Shown here: positions 1 through 12,160 of the stretch, one piece after another
Numbering within the stretch: the first letter of the stretch is position 1
Layout of the letters: each line of letters starts with the position of its first letter
Assembly (NCBI GenBank): GCA_949152475.1
Contig: OX424569.1
Span: 28,689,950 to 28,753,949, forward strand
DNA: 64,000 bases
DNA from: Terebella lapidaria
Taxonomy: Eukaryota > Annelida > Polychaeta > Terebellida > Terebellidae
Direction of reading: 5' to 3'
Program-made: the position numbers and the translations under genes
Notes under the pieces: generated by a model
Database searches by the model: none
What the model was told of the DNA's origin: nothing
Seen by the model: only the letters and a program-made list of their open reading frames with translations

Positions 1-900
1 TGTACTCTACGGATGCCGCCGACGATAGTTCGTACAGTTCGTTTGGCGGTTGCACTTGCGATAGCGTAACAGTATCGCTCATCGCCACTGACCTTGGTCG
101 TGAAGTTCGCTGGTTCGACTGGACCGGATTCCTCGTCACCTCATCTTCCGGGCTGGTCCGATCGGGTTCCGAATCGTAGATCGGGTATTCATTGGAAGTT
201 CGTACGTCGGGATAGTTCGTAAGCCGAGAACTGGCCTTCGCTATCCTGGTCACGGCACCAATGTGACGGAATAGCGGAGTTCTTCGGGCGGCTATTACGC
301 CCACTGATCGAATAGTTCGATGTATGTTGTGCGTTGACACACCAACAAGAAGTCCGACGTAGATTTCAACAATATCCGAGTTTATTGGATGATTTAGTCC
401 GATGTATGATCACGGTCACTCACACAATCGTAATCCCCACAATAGTCCGAGGTATTAAATAGTCCGATATGAATTTGATAACTTCTAATGACAATATTTG
501 GCGTAGTACCTCTCAATCCAACTCTCTCTATCCAACTCCTAGAATCAAGTGTGGGAAAGCGCGGGGCTAAGTCTATGATGTGTGTGGGTTTTCCCGCGTA
601 ATGTGGCAGGTGTTCATGTAAATGGCGGGAGAGTGATGTCATGTCTGTGTGGGCGGAGTCATGTGTCTGGAAATGTGGTGATTGGAGGGAATGTTGGAAG
701 TGATAGCGTGAGCGGTGTTGTTTACATGTAGGTGCGGTGCGAGGACGGTGCGTGCCCGGTGACGTAAGGTAAATAAGTATGAAGTCATGTGATGAATCTG
801 TGCCGTGTATGTCGAGTGGGAGAATGTGTCAGGGACGGGTTTCGGGCCATAACAGTCATAAATATTCTACATTATTACACACACTACCGTTATAAAATGA
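1..900. other. Non-coding stretch with scattered TAGTCCGA/TAGTTCG motif
   Basis: I see no gene here. The octamer-like motif TAGTCCGA or TAGTTCG recurs at irregular spacing (near 27, 210, 310, 393, 443 and 459), often followed by a GTATG-like string, which suggests a decayed tandem repeat. The open frames present are short and resemble nothing I recognise. Confidence 0.3.
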
Positions 901-1096
901 TCTATGGATGATGGACATCGCTAGTGGTTACAATGGCTTGTTTACAATGAGCACACCATGTGATATGTTCAAATAGCAGTAATTTTGGGATTCCAAATTC
1001 GATCATAACGTTTGACATAAAGTCCCATTTTGATGTTTCCAGGTCATCGAAGGTCAAGTACAAGGTCACCATACAAGTCATCATTCTCACCCATGG

Positions 1097-1332
1097 CACT
1101 ATTGGAAATTCGGTATTATCGTCCTATTGGTTTTCCCCTAAGATGGCCCCTAACTCAAATATGATCTCCAATATGATCTTACAAAGGTATTCCGTCAGTG
1201 AGCTATGCGTTTGGTAAGTCAATTTTGTTGATTATCTGAGATGAGTACAAGTCATATCCATGGCACTTTGAACAATGCCAAGGCCATGTTTGGGGAAGAC
1301 AACAGGGTGATATTACCTAATTTCCAATAGTG
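1097..1332. repeat. Short inverted-repeat (MITE-like) element
   Basis: The left end reads CACTATTGGAAATT and the right end AATTTCCAATAGTG. The pairing continues imperfectly for about 50 bp on each side (TTGGTTTTCCCC opposite GGGGAAGACAAC). The 236-bp length and absence of coding capacity fit a non-autonomous DNA transposon. I could not make out a target-site duplication. Confidence 0.6.
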
Positions 1333-1549
1333 CAATAGGTGTATATGAATTCCCTTTTGAAAGGGAAAGCATTCTATGGGTACAATATGAACGAGTAGTC
1401 ATATCCGTAGGGCCTACAACACGGTGGCTAGGCGTTGCGAGTTATTCGGGGAGTGCCACGTAGATTCATGAGTATTTCGCGTTATTCATCAGTAAATGAC
1501 AGCCTTTGAGTGACTGATAGCAGTTTCGCTATTTTGCCTGAACATGTCT

Positions 1550-2663
1550 ACCGTATTTATGCGGTTTCAGGCGCATTCGCTCATACGCGAGATATTGCAT
1601 TTTTGGTTTTTTTTTTTTTTTTTCATCTTTCCCGCTTATGAGCACATACTCGAGAATAGACGCACTATATTGTTTCGAGTATAATCACACCCCCATACAA
1701 TTTGAGTTTAGAAACACCGTATTTGTTAAATTATGTATTAATTAATTTCTAAAAAAAATAGTTTAATCATTATATTAATATATATGATCAAAACTATCAT
1801 CAAACTGATATTGGCTGACGTGATATGTATCATTAATGATGGTTGTGCAACGTCTACTAGTATCTGCTGCTGTCTTGAATATCGCAGGTATCAAAAGCAG
1901 TAACTTGACACAATTTAAATCAAATTAAAATTTATCTATCAGTGAAACAGTGAACGCTTTTTGGGCGTAGTTTTGTTTTGGATATTAGGATCAATTTAAA
2001 ATTTTGTGTGTCTGAATCGTGTATCATGCCATGATTTTTCACCAAATCTTAGAATTCTATCTCAAAAAAATGAAAAAGTTGACAATCTAACCGAATGTTG
2101 AATTAAAGTCCAAAATGGGATCAAATAAATTTCAACAAATTCAGGGCGCTAATCTTGTTTATGCCCGTACAAAATGAACCTAATGCGCTGATTTTGGAGT
2201 CTGCAGGCATAGTCGATTTATATCGAGTAGATATGTGTTTTTGTAAGCATTTTATAACTCATACATCGAAAAAAGTTGGGTTTGTGTGCGGACTCTGGAA
2301 TTCCATGTAGGGGTTAAAATTTAACATTAGGTTAGATTGCCAACTTCTTCATATTTTGAAATAGAATTCTGAAATTTGGTGGGAAATTGCGGCATGACAC
2401 CTGATTAAGAAACACAAAACTTCAACTTGATACGATGATCTCAATCAAAACTATAGCCAAAAAACGTGTTTCACTGATAAATGAAGTTGACTTTAGTGCA
2501 TTTGATTTGCACTAACGTGATATGTAGCCCTGGCAATGTAATTACTTGCGCTTATAGTCGGATTATTGTTGACGCTCCCACGAATTTGAAAATTTCCCTC
2601 ATTTAAGCAAATGCTCTTATACACGAGCACACATTCGCCTAAAAGCGCATAAATACGGTGGGC
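1550..2663. repeat. Foldback element with TACCGTATTTATGCG ends
   Basis: The left end reads ACCGTATTTATGCG and the right end CGCATAAATACGGT. Long imperfect inverted arms follow: about 1943-2110 pairs with about 2314-2480, around the shared core TAGAATTCT. A poly-T run lies near 1607-1623. Related sequence recurs at about 7130-7290 and 15090-15250. The left breakpoint of the large tandem duplication (about 2409) cuts the right arm, so copy 2 begins inside this repeat. No coding capacity is visible. Confidence 0.55.
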
Positions 2664-2687
2664 GGACACCGAACGCTTTATGTTATG

Positions 2688-3445
2688 CCTAAAAAATTAA
2701 TTTTCTGTTTCTCTTCCTCCTATTTTTTCAAAACTGGGTAGGGAGGGACTTTTTATTTTTTATTTTTCATTTTTTACTTTCCAAAAAAGACATTCCACAC
2801 CTATGAAAATAAATTTGATTTATTGATTGATTAAAAAAACACTTGCGCACAGACGCATTCAAGCCCAAATAAATCAGGCCTTCTGAATTGAAATCTTGTG
2901 TAACACATGACCTTGTTATTGATTTCATTTCTAGAGGCTTGATTTATTTGGGCTTGAAACCTCTTGGCCGGGCACATTGGCACTACTGGTGTGCCATCAT
3001 TATAGCAGTCAGCTCAGACAGGATGATTCTGTGTACTAGTAGTAGTATTATCAAAAACCGTCAGTTGATTATATATTTCAATGATGAGTAATTGTTGAGA
3101 ACCGTTCTATCAGTTAATATGTCCTTTGAAGTATAACATGAGGAATATACTAAATCAATTCTTGATCACAATTGTATATGTATTATTACATACACGTGAC
3201 CACATAGAATAACTGTTTTTGAAAACTGGTAGCGTCTTTGTCTCATGCGGCGGAGAGTGAAAACAATGAGGTAAGTTAAATATATGCATAAGTTACATGC
3301 TGTGATTCGGTTTCTCGATCATTCACTATCCTCAAAATAGGGGCGGGAACACTTTTTATTTGAGAATCGCAAATAAAAAAATCCGGGAGGATGCTTTTGA
3401 ACACAGGCGGGCGGGGACGAGAAACAGAAAATTAATTTTTTAGGC
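2688..3445. repeat. Nested inverted repeat (copy 2: about 10000-10830)
   Basis: GCCTAAAAAATTAATTTTCT at 2688 is the reverse complement of the sequence ending at 3445. Inside it, AAGCCCAAATAAATCA near 2861 pairs with TGATTTATTTGGGCTT near 2939. The layout is a large stem holding a smaller hairpin, typical of a foldback or composite MITE. The short open frames here overlap the arms and are not convincing genes. Confidence 0.5.
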
Positions 3446-3719
3446 CTTAGATCTTTCCCGTGTATTCTGTAGACATTAAATTTAGTAACGGGAATGGAGG
3501 GAATCGGCTGGTGATGATCTAATTGAGACACGTAGACTCACGCACCTTGTCAGTATCAACGACATTCATTTCCCTTGATGACCTCGGCTTTTACCGCTGT
3601 TCAATTCGAGCAGTCTGCTGCGCTCTGGCTGCGAAGAGATCTAACTCACAAATGACGCAATGCTTCGCAAAATAAAACAAATGAACATCGACACAAACAG
3701 TTTACCCCGCAAAACAAAG

Positions 3720-3850
3720 ATTCGCTTCTCATAGAAAACGTTTGATACGCGAAGCAAACTATTTGCTTCGCATCAAAAGCGTTTGCTTCGCGAAGGAAAC
3801 ATTTGCTCCGCGTAGTAAACTATTTGCTTTGTGTAGAAATTTGTTTCAGA
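3720..3850. repeat. Short remnant of the TTTGCTTCG minisatellite
   Basis: About six degenerate half-units of about 21 bp alternate AAACGTTTGCTTCGCGAAG-like and AAACTATTTGCTTCGC-like forms. Copy 2 of the segmental duplication holds a far longer version at 11115-11690. Copy 1 jumps from this array straight to TTTGTTTCAGACTTACAG, so it has either lost, or never gained, about 940 bp. Confidence 0.6.
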
Positions 3851-4351
3851 CTTACAGTTTTCTGCCAAAACATAGCCAAGAAAAATTATCCTATTATTTT
3901 GTGCTACAATTATTTTGGGCGAAAATTAGCAGATTTATTGTCATTTAACCCCATAATGTACCAAATATTCATTTGTGAAACCGAAAAGAGTTGGTCTACC
4001 TATATTATTGTAACGGAAATTGTCCCCCCCCCCCCCTTATGGCAGTGTTAAATACACTAATTCCATCATATACGGGATCAATTCCCGCTACATTTTGTAA
4101 ACAAGTTATCATGGCACAAATTACCGGGAATTACAAAACAAAGGATTGTGATTTAACATGTGAATGAGGCAGGGAATGGGGTCAGGTCTAAAAGTCTAGT
4201 TAGTCAGTCAGAAATACCACCCTAAAATGTTAAACTGTTACGTTTTGTTTCAACCATCAATTGGGGGTGAGGGAGTAGGTAAAACAAAACAATAGTAGTT
4301 TTGAAAAAAAAAATAAGGTGGATGTCTCTAATCATATGAACATAATAAGCC

Positions 4352-4575
4352 AGTTCGGAAATGTTTCTAGGTCAGGTCAAGTGGTATAAACAAATCTTTT
4401 TTACGCACAACGAGAGTTACGACTCACGCGATAAACTCGAAGTGAACAAAGTACTTTGTATCGTACAGGCGGAATCGAGTAGAGTGTCAGTGACAGTGAC
4501 TCGACAATGGTAGCGTGACAACACGAGGTGACTTTGTTTATACCACTTGACCTGACCTAAAAACATTTCCGAACT
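4352..4575. repeat. MITE-like element, copy 1
   Basis: Terminal inverted repeats of about 40 bp: AGTTCGGAAATGTTTCTAGG at the left, and its imperfect complement ending CATTTCCGAACT at the right. The interior is about 140 bp with no coding potential. The element is repeated at 12667-12890 through the segmental duplication. A clear target-site duplication is not visible. Confidence 0.65.
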
Positions 4576-4579
4576 CGGG

Positions 4580-5145
4580 TATTGTGGTCAATCATGTTCG
4601 GGTGCACGATTGACCAGTGTGGTTTAAGAGTTTTCCAACTGAAAGACGAAAGTGAAAACAGATAGGGGACCCTAAAAAAGCTAACATATAATAATGAGAT
4701 ATATGACATATTTTATTTGCCTGACTTGGAAAAATAGTCCTGTGCTACTTGCAATTATTGTGAGACACAGTGCCAGAGCAAAGTACATGAAATACACAGG
4801 ATTGGTCAGTTGGATATCCCTCGATAATATTCAGTTTAGATTAACATTGATGACATGCGTGGACATGGATAGCACGCCTTTGAAAGCATGCGTGGTGGTT
4901 GTCCTACCGTGTGGTGATGTGTGGAGTATGGTAGGTACCAAACATGAAAAGACAATTCTTCCCTGACTATCACAACTAAATCATTGAAATATTCACACGC
5001 CGTTATTCATATCCTTCTCTTATATCAGCTTGGCAAGTGAATTACTGATAAAATTAGGCCCACTACTTTTTGAGGACTCAGAGACGGTAAATCTACGGTA
5101 GTTTGGACGATATAGTTCATATAATGTGAACAGAAGTTCCCGTCA
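4580..5145. other. No feature recognised
   Basis: A 90-codon plus-strand open frame (4694-4966) is conserved in copy 2 (13009-13281), but the conservation is explained by the recent duplication. The sequence shows no domain, signal peptide or splice context, so I do not call a gene. Confidence 0.3.
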
Positions 5146-5149
5146 TTTG

Positions 5150-5375
5150 CGATCAAATGTGATCGCGCGGCTGCGAAGTAGCGACGCGAATCAACGAGAA
5201 GACGAGGCAAAAAATCGCGTCGCTGTCTCGCTGTTTCACGTCACTGTCTCACTGTTTCGCGTCGCTGTCTCGCTGTTTTGCGTCGCTATCTCGCTGTTTC
5301 GTGTCGCAATCTCGTAACTTCGTGTCGCAACCTCGCAACTTCGCGTCGCAACCTCGCCACGAAATTACGAGGTTG
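5150..5375. repeat. 21-bp minisatellite (copy 2: 13465-13690)
   Basis: Units resemble TCGCGTCGCTGTCTCGCTGTT with period 21, grading into GCAACCTCGCAACTTCGCGTC. A short inverted piece, ACGAGGTTGCGAGATGG, closes the array. Because 21 is a multiple of three, open frames with a seven-residue repeat appear on the plus strand; they are a by-product of the period. Confidence 0.7.
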
Positions 5376-5669
5376 CGAGATGGCCGCCATCGGACATCAT
5401 AGATTTTTTTTTTTTATTATTCCCTAACATTGGCTGCTGGTAAATGATCCGGCCAAATATTGCCCATTTGGGCAACCATTCTCCCCTAAAATTTCCTGCT
5501 GATAACTAACCCGGTCGAATTAGGCCCATTTTCCCAGCCATCACATTTTGCAATGTCAAAGACAATCGGAACCATTTTACTTGATTATTATCTCACCGAA
5601 ATCGGCATACGGGTGTCAATTTACTATTTTAAAAATCGTCTCTCAGAAAGTACGGAGCCGCTGAAAGGG

Positions 5670-5953
5670 CATGGAAGAAATATTTTTTGACATATCGTTA
5701 TTGCGTTCCCTCGCAATAATATTGCGTTCCCTCGCGATCTTATTGGGTTCCCTCAATTTCTGGATCGCGTTCCCTCGCATTGTGCTGACGCCAATGACTT
5801 CTGAGAAGGTTTTTCTACAAGATCGCGAGGGAACGCGATCCGGAATGCGAGGAAAAGCAATAAGATCGCGAGGGAACGCGATAATATCACGAGGGAATGC
5901 GATCCGGATAGCGAGGGAACGCAAAACAATGTGTTAAATATATTTCTTCCATG
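5670..5953. repeat. Small foldback element with GCGTTCCCTCGC units (copy 2: 13985-14268)
   Basis: CATGGAAGAAATATTTTT at the left pairs with ATATTTCTTCCATG at the right. Each arm carries three or four units of GCGTTCCCTCGC on the left, or its complement GCGAGGGAACGC on the right, around a short unique centre (GACGCCAATGACTTCTGAG). The plan is the same as in the larger foldback elements of this window: inverted arms made of minisatellite. Confidence 0.65.
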
Positions 5954-5955
5954 TC

Positions 5956-6560
5956 CCAGTGGCGTGTGAAGCCTTTGAATAGTGAGGGGGGCCATTATGT
6001 CCGGTCTGGGGGTTCGGGGGCGCCGTAAGCCCCCAAGAAAATTTTGGAATTTGGTGTTCTCTCAAAACATTTTTGGCGTGTACCTTGGGCCTAGTTTAGT
6101 GTTATGTTTGTGGGCTATCAAGGGATTTAAGTTTTCTTTAATTGTATATTTATCATCTAAAATAGGCCCAAAGAAATTCAAACCACTCCATCTTTTATGA
6201 TCTTTATGAAAAGTTACTGAGCAGAACAGATGGGCGAGATCTAAAATAGGTAGATTATTATGTGTGTTCTATGTCTGTACTATGACTCAATTCAACTTCA
6301 TCTTCTCTGCAAGGGCGGCATCAGACCCCCCGACATGGTGTCTGAGCTCCCTGTTGGAGGGGATCTGAAATCTATATGTACTCAAATCGCAACCGATCAG
6401 AGGGAGGGAGGAAGCCAGCGTACGGCGTGGGGTCTGGGGCCCGCTTAAGGGCCCCCAGAAGCCAGAGCTTTTTGGTGTTCTGATGTTGATTCTGAACTTC
6501 TCCTGGCTCTTAACTGACCTGGTCTCCATTCCCGCGATTTCATAACTTTTTAGAAATATT
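5956..6560. repeat. G/C-rich interspersed elements (copy 2: 14270-14875)
   Basis: Two related blocks contain CGGTCTGGGGGTTCGGGGGC, CGCCGTAAGCCCCC and GGGGTCTGGGGCCCGCT. The same strings recur at about 59091-59180 and 59455-59500, and a related G-run/C-run block is at 7498-7540. They belong to a dispersed non-coding family often bounded elsewhere by GGCGGATCC. Confidence 0.55.
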
Positions 6561-6599
6561 CTTTTGACTTTATTTTTGATCATTCAGTGATTAAGCCCA

Positions 6600-7900
6600 T
6601 ATCGATCCTGTTTAATGTTGCGTGCTTTCTCCCACCCAAATTGTGTGTGAATTCTTACTTCTTGATTTCATGTAAACGAAATATACTTGTATTTTTAAAC
6701 AGTAAATTTTTTGTAGAATTCAGACGGGGTTCACGATAAAATAATAAGAATACATCGTTTACATGTTTTAACGAGAGTTACACATTTTCCCCAGACGGAG
6801 GTTAAGGTATGTAGCGCCCCTGAGCCCCTTTGCTGTTGGTTTCCCAAAGCTGGCTCAACTAGCAAGTTGCTGGTTGATGCAAGTTGTTAGTTGAGTCAAC
6901 TTTGGAAAACCTCGCGTGACTTTATCTTTTCTCTTATTCTGTTTCACCTGCATAAAAACCGTTTTTATTTGATGTTTGTGTTATGTATTGCTTCAAAATA
7001 AACATTCACTTAATATACACCGACTGTGCTTTCCGAACCCCAATCAATGCAATAGGCTCATTCAGTAAGGGCATAAACATGATAAAAGCCCTGAGTTTGA
7101 TGGAATTTATTTGATCCCGTTATGTACCGGTACTTAAATTTAACATTAGGGTAGATTGCAAACTTTTTTTCTCACTTTTTTTAGATACAATTCTGAAATT
7201 TGGTGGAAATTGCGACATGACACCCAATTAGGACACAAATTTCAAACTGATCCGATTATTTAAAACAAAACTATGGCCTATAAGCGCGTTTCACTGACAG
7301 ATGAACTTAACATTATCCCTAGGGTTTCTGAGACATACGGCTTTATGATTTTGCATTCAAATAAAACAAAATATTTGTTGAAAATGAAAACTATCGAGAG
7401 CCGAAGTCATAGCGTAGAGTATTTGAATAACAAAAAAATTTAATCCGCCTACCAGTTCTAAACAACTTAAATTCAATGGTAGGCCTACTGCTCATAGTGG
7501 GGGGGGCTCGGGCCCCCAGAGCCCCCCCCCCTCCCCCCGGCTCCGACGCCAGGTCATCTCAGATGCTCCATAAGAAAGTGATGCGCGCGATTTTTTTTCG
7601 TTTGAAAAAAAAATTATTCGCAGGGTTTGAAGTGACGCGCGCTCAACCAGAACCATAATACTTTTGTTTTGGCCTAACGTCTATGGTTTTATTCATGAAT
7701 AAATATATATCCTAAATAATTTTATTCGTCAAGTAAAACGTTTTGTGTTGGAGCTGTAGAACTGTATTTCACACAAACAGGAATGTTCTATTCCCGGTAA
7801 AAGAAGAGAACATTTTACTCGTGACTGTAACGTGACATTTGTGGATAGAATCGAATAATCGAATAATTCAACAATATCAGAGGCAGAAAAAATATTACTA
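6600..7900. other. Non-coding; includes a further copy of the 2.3-kb repeat
   Basis: 6645-6996 is present only in copy 1. About 7130-7300 is a diverged copy of the arm seen at 2314-2500 (TAACATTAGGGTAGATTGC and onward). A G-run/C-run inverted block lies at 7498-7540. No gene is seen. Confidence 0.4.
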
Positions 7901-7904
7901 CATA

Positions 7905-8360
7905 TCAATACATGTGTACTTATAACAGTAACATCGGATGTGACAACTTATGATGTGGATTGACAATTCATTCAAAAAACAAAATTTAGATTTTAAATAC
8001 TTAAATAAACACATTTCATGTAATGAGTTCTAAACGTGTATAGATGTTTAATTTCTTAAATGCCCTCTATGTTTAATATCTAAATATCAAAAGCCATTTA
8101 TCTTCTAAATAATATTTAGAAAATAAATGCCTTGTGGTGTGTGAAATCTAAACACATCAATGCCATTTAATGCCATGTAATGAGTTCTAAACGAAGAATG
8201 GCATTTATTACCTGCATGCCAATTAGATTATAAATGGACTGACCAATTAATTGCTAAATACGTAGACACCGTTTATGTTAAGAACTCTGAGTACTACACA
8301 TGGCATTTAAGGATTGATTGCATGGATCGTCATGAACCTGGCATTGACCAGCTGTCCATT
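7905..8360. repeat. AT-rich degenerate repeat of TTCTAAA/CATTTA motifs (copy 2: about 15870-16330)
   Basis: Motifs such as TTCTAAAC, TCTAAATA and GCCATTTA recur every 15-30 bp on both strands, for example twice as AATGAGTTCTAAACG. A similar texture appears at 29060-29370. This looks like decayed inverted minisatellite arms. No gene is seen. Confidence 0.35.
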
Positions 8361-9190
8361 GACTTATAATGTAAACATAAAGGTAACAAATTCATGAATT
8401 TACACACTTCCAATCAACGTGAAACTTTGCCTTTCTGATTGTTAGCCATCAAGGATTACTAACCGAGACTCTGTTTCTCACTAAGCAATGTTAAATTTGT
8501 TAAATTCATCGTTTTCATATGTCATTTTCCGACCTATTTCTCAGTCTACAAAATACACTCCCAACAGGGCGAGCGAAAGGATTATGCTGTGCAGCAAATA
8601 GCTAGTGAGGCCAGTAAAACTCACAAGTGATAATCACTCGGATGCACCGAGGTGTTTGGGATTATGAATGTTCAGCTCATTGTATTCATCTCACAGAAAG
8701 TATAGCCCCAGATATTCTCATTATTTTGACGACAACAAGGAATAAATATATGCAACAGCCAGTGCTTGTCAAACAGAACACTCGAATCTTCGTTTTGGTG
8801 AAACGTATAAAATTATTTATCTAATCATCAAATTGCACAGCTTTCGTGATATCATTTATGAAACCATGTCTCGGTTCATCATCCCTGAGTATACCGTATG
8901 TGTGTGTGCTAGCCAAGTTTTAGGTCAGGGGATTGTACTGTTTGGGTGATTTTGTTACCTTTACTTTCACATTATAAGTCGATGGAAAAGTGCCTCAGTA
9001 CAGTCACCGGTAAGTTACGTGCAATCACACCTTAATAGCCAAATGTTGCTTAGATTATGAGCGCAGACAATCCAAACACATGAATATTTAAGGTTGAGAC
9101 ATTTAATATCTGACTGAATATAAGTAACAATCTATTACCACCAATACAATCAGATATTGCACAAAGATGTAGGCCTATTACTTTGAACAT
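8360..9190. other. No feature recognised (copy 2: about 16330-17150)
   Basis: Single-copy-looking AT-rich DNA within the segmental duplication. A 65-codon plus-strand frame at 8627 is repeated at 16590, but has no recognisable features. Confidence 0.3.
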
Positions 9191-9198
9191 ATGATCAG

Positions 9199-9722
9199 TA
9201 CGGTGGCTCTAATATGACATAATAAATATTTTTTCCTAGAATAATAAAAATTTTGTTGGGGGCCTTGGGAACAAAATATTAAATAATCTAATTGACGGGG
9301 AAAACATTTCTCCCGCGAGGTAAACTATTTTCCCTGCAGGGGAAATGTTTCCCTCGCGAGGAAAACATTTCTCCCGTGAGTTAAAATATTTTCCCTGCAG
9401 GGGAAATATTTTCCTTGCAAGGAAAACATTTCCCCCGCGAGTTAAACTATTTCCCTGCAGGGGAAATGTTTCCCTCGCGAGGGAAACATTCCCCCGCGAG
9501 GTAAACTATTTTCCCTGCAGGGGAAATGTTTCCCTCGCGAGAGAAACATTTACCCCGCGGGTTAAACAATTTTCCCTGCAGGGGAAATGTTTCCCTCGCG
9601 ACAGAAACATTTACCCCGCAGGTTAAACTATTTTCCCTGCAGGGGAAATGTTTCCCTCGCAAGGGAAACATTCCCCCGCGAGGTAAACTATTTTCCCTGC
9701 AGGGGAAATGTTTCCCTCACGA
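9199..9722. mobile_element. Foldback element, left part only (truncated by the duplication junction)
   Basis: The left end TACGGTGGCTC starts right after GATCAG (9193-9198), as in the whole copy at 17157. Next come the AT-rich terminal region and the minisatellite of TTTCCCTGCAGGGGAAAT, TCCCTCGCGAGGGA and CCCCGCGAGG units. At about 9722 the array switches in mid-unit to sequence belonging to position 2409, so the right arm is missing. It is a by-product of the tandem duplication rather than a separate insertion. Confidence 0.8.
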
Positions 9723-11114
9723 GAAACACAAAACTTCAACTTGATACGATGATCTCAATCAAAACTATAGCCAAAAAGCGTGTTTCACTGATAAATGAAG
9801 TTGACTTTAGTGCATTTGATTTGCACTAACGTGATATGTAGCCCTGGCAATGTAATTACCTGCTCTTATAGTCGGATTATTGTTGACGCTCCCACGAATT
9901 TGAAAATTTCCCTCATTTAAGCACATGCGCTTATACACGCGCACATATTTGCCTAAAAGCGCATAAATACGGTGGGCGGACACCGAACGCTTTATGTTAG
10001 GCCTAAAAAAAATTCTGTTTCTCGTCCTCCTATTTTTTTCAAAACTGGGTAATGAGGGACTTTTTATTTTTTATTTTTCATTTTTTACTTTGCAAAAAAT
10101 ACCGTCCTCAGCTCACGAGAAAATTGGGTAGGGAGGCACTTTATATTTTTTATTTTTGGTGGGATGACATTTCACACCTATGAAAATAAATTTGATTTAT
10201 TGATTGATTAAAAAACACTTGCGCACAGACGCATTCTAGCCCAAATAAATCAAGCCTTCTGAATTGAAATCTTGTGTAACACATGACTTTAATGATTTCA
10301 TTTCTAGAGGCTTGATTTATTTGGGCTTGAAATCTCTTGGCCGGGCACATTGGCACTACTGGTGTGTCATCATTATAACAGTCAGCACAGACAGGATGAT
10401 TCTGTGTACTAGTAGTAGTATTATCAAAAACCGTCAGTTGATTATATATTTCAATGATGAGTAATTGTTCAGAACCGTTCTATCAGTTAATATGTCCTTT
10501 GAAGTATAACATGAGGTATATAATAAATCAATTCTTGATCACAATTGTATATGTATTATTACATACACGTAACCACATAGAATAACTGTTTTTGAAAACT
10601 GGTAGCGTCTTTGTCTCATTTGGCGGAGAGTGAAAACAAGGAGGTAAGTTAAATATATGCATAAGTTACATGCTGTGATTCGGTTTCTCGATCATTCACT
10701 ATCCTCAAAATAGGGGTGGGAACACTTTTTATTTTTGATTGGAGAATCGCAAATAAAAAAATCCGGGAGGATGCTTTTGAACACAGGCGGGCGGGGACGA
10801 GAAACAGAAAATTAATTTCGTAGGCCTTAGATCTTCCCCGTGTATTCTGTAGACATTAAATTTAGGGGCGGGAATAGAGGGACCCGGCTGGTGATGATCT
10901 AATTGAGACACGTAGATTCAACAAAAGTTCAAAATCTAAGACTCACGCACCTTGTCAGTGTCAACGACATTCATTTCCCTTGATGACCTCGGCTTTTACC
11001 GCTGTTCAATTCGAGCAGTCTGCTGCGCTCTGGCTGCGAAAAGATCTAACTCACAAATGACGCAATGCTTCGCAAAATAAAACAAATGAACATCGACACA
11101 AAGAATTTACCCGG

Positions 11115-11690
11115 CAAAACAGAGATTCGCTTCTCATAGAAAACGTTTGATACGTGAAGCAAACTATTTGCTTCGCATAAAAAACGTTTGCTTCTCAAAG
11201 GAAACATTTGCTCCGCGTAGTAAACTATTTGCTTTGTGTAGAAAACGTTTGCTTTGTGAAGAAAACATTTGCTCCGTGTAGGAAACAATTTGCTTCGTGT
11301 AGGAAACGTTTGCTTCGCGAAGGAAACATTTGTTACGCAAAGCAAACTATTTGCTTCGTGAAAAAAAACATTTACTCCACGAAGGAAACATTTACTCTGT
11401 GTAGGTAACTATTTGCTTGGCGTAGGAAACGTTTGCTTCGTGGAGGAAACGTTTGCTTCGCGAAGGAAACATTTGCTACACAAACAAACTATTTGCTTTG
11501 TGAATAAAGCGTTTGCTTCGTGAAGGAAACATTTGCTACGCAAAGCAAACTATTTGCCTCGTGAAGAAAGCGGTTGCTCTGTGAAGGAAACGTTTGCTGC
11601 GTGAAGGAAACATTTGCTCCGCGTAGGAAACTATTTACTTTTTGTAGGAAATGTTTACATCGCGAGGGAAACATTTGCTTCGTGTGTAAT
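11115..11690. repeat. TTTGCTTCGTGAAG minisatellite, long form
   Basis: About 26 half-units of about 21 bp alternate AAACATTTGCTNCGCGAAGG-like and AAACTATTTGCTTCGTG-like forms. The A-A-A-C/A-T-T-T frame is shared with the minisatellites of the foldback elements at 17260-17960 and 56310-56940, so the three arrays look like diverged relatives. Frames on both strands stay open by chance of period and composition. Confidence 0.7.
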
Positions 11691-12160
11691 TAAAATATTT
11701 ATATCTGAAAAAAATTTTTTTAACGAAAATAATATAATTGTGGCAGAAATAAGCCACCGTAGTAATGTAATTGGCTTTTACCCAATTATCGCATTCCTAT
11801 ACCCGATCGGTCATCGATCGAACTTTCGTTCATTGTAACAAGAGACGAAGAATACGGCTAGCATTAACGTCGACATCTCATTCGACTCACCATGACAAAG
11901 AACAGGCTCATTGCCGCAAGACTGACTGCGTACCTTTTACCTTTATCAATGTATGTATCAACCTGCTGTTGATCAAATTTGGATGATGACAATAAAAAAC
12001 CTGATGTCAAAAACTTTCAGAATAGAAACAAAGCCCAACCAAACATTCATATCTGAAGCCACACTGGCGTCCTCAGGGGCAGACAGTGTGTCCAGATGAA
12101 ATTAGTGTAAAACTGTTTTTCATATTTAAATCCATATGTCATTGATGATTTGCCGTAATT
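11690..12160. other. Unique to copy 2; no gene seen
   Basis: This stretch lies between the minisatellite and the resumption of similarity with copy 1 at TTACAGACTTACAG. Nothing coding is recognised. It is either an insertion in copy 2 or a deletion in copy 1. Confidence 0.4.

Larger units (their letters stand above)
2409..9722. repeat. Tandem segmental duplication, copy 1
   Basis: From GAAACACAAAACTTC at 2409 the sequence is nearly identical to that starting at 9723, and the match runs on to the minisatellite at 9300-9720 (copy 2: 17260-17740). Offsets between copies are 7,376 bp near 2888, 8,315 bp near 4694 and 7,963 bp near 8627. Copy 1 therefore lacks about 940 bp that copy 2 has (about 11240-12160), and carries about 350 bp (about 6645-6996) that copy 2 lacks. 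Single-base differences are sparse by eye, so the duplication is recent. No convincing gene lies in it. Confidence 0.9.

Noticed and set aside
4694-4966. 90-codon frame conserved at 13009-13281
   Set aside because: The identity is due to the recent segmental duplication; no start context, domain or splice signal supports a gene.
8627-8824. 65-codon frame conserved at 16590-16787
   Set aside because: Also explained by the duplication; composition is not protein-like.
9345-9744. Overlapping frames with F-P-C-R-G-N repeats (also at 17544-17834)
   Set aside because: Translation of the palindromic minisatellite; open on both strands.
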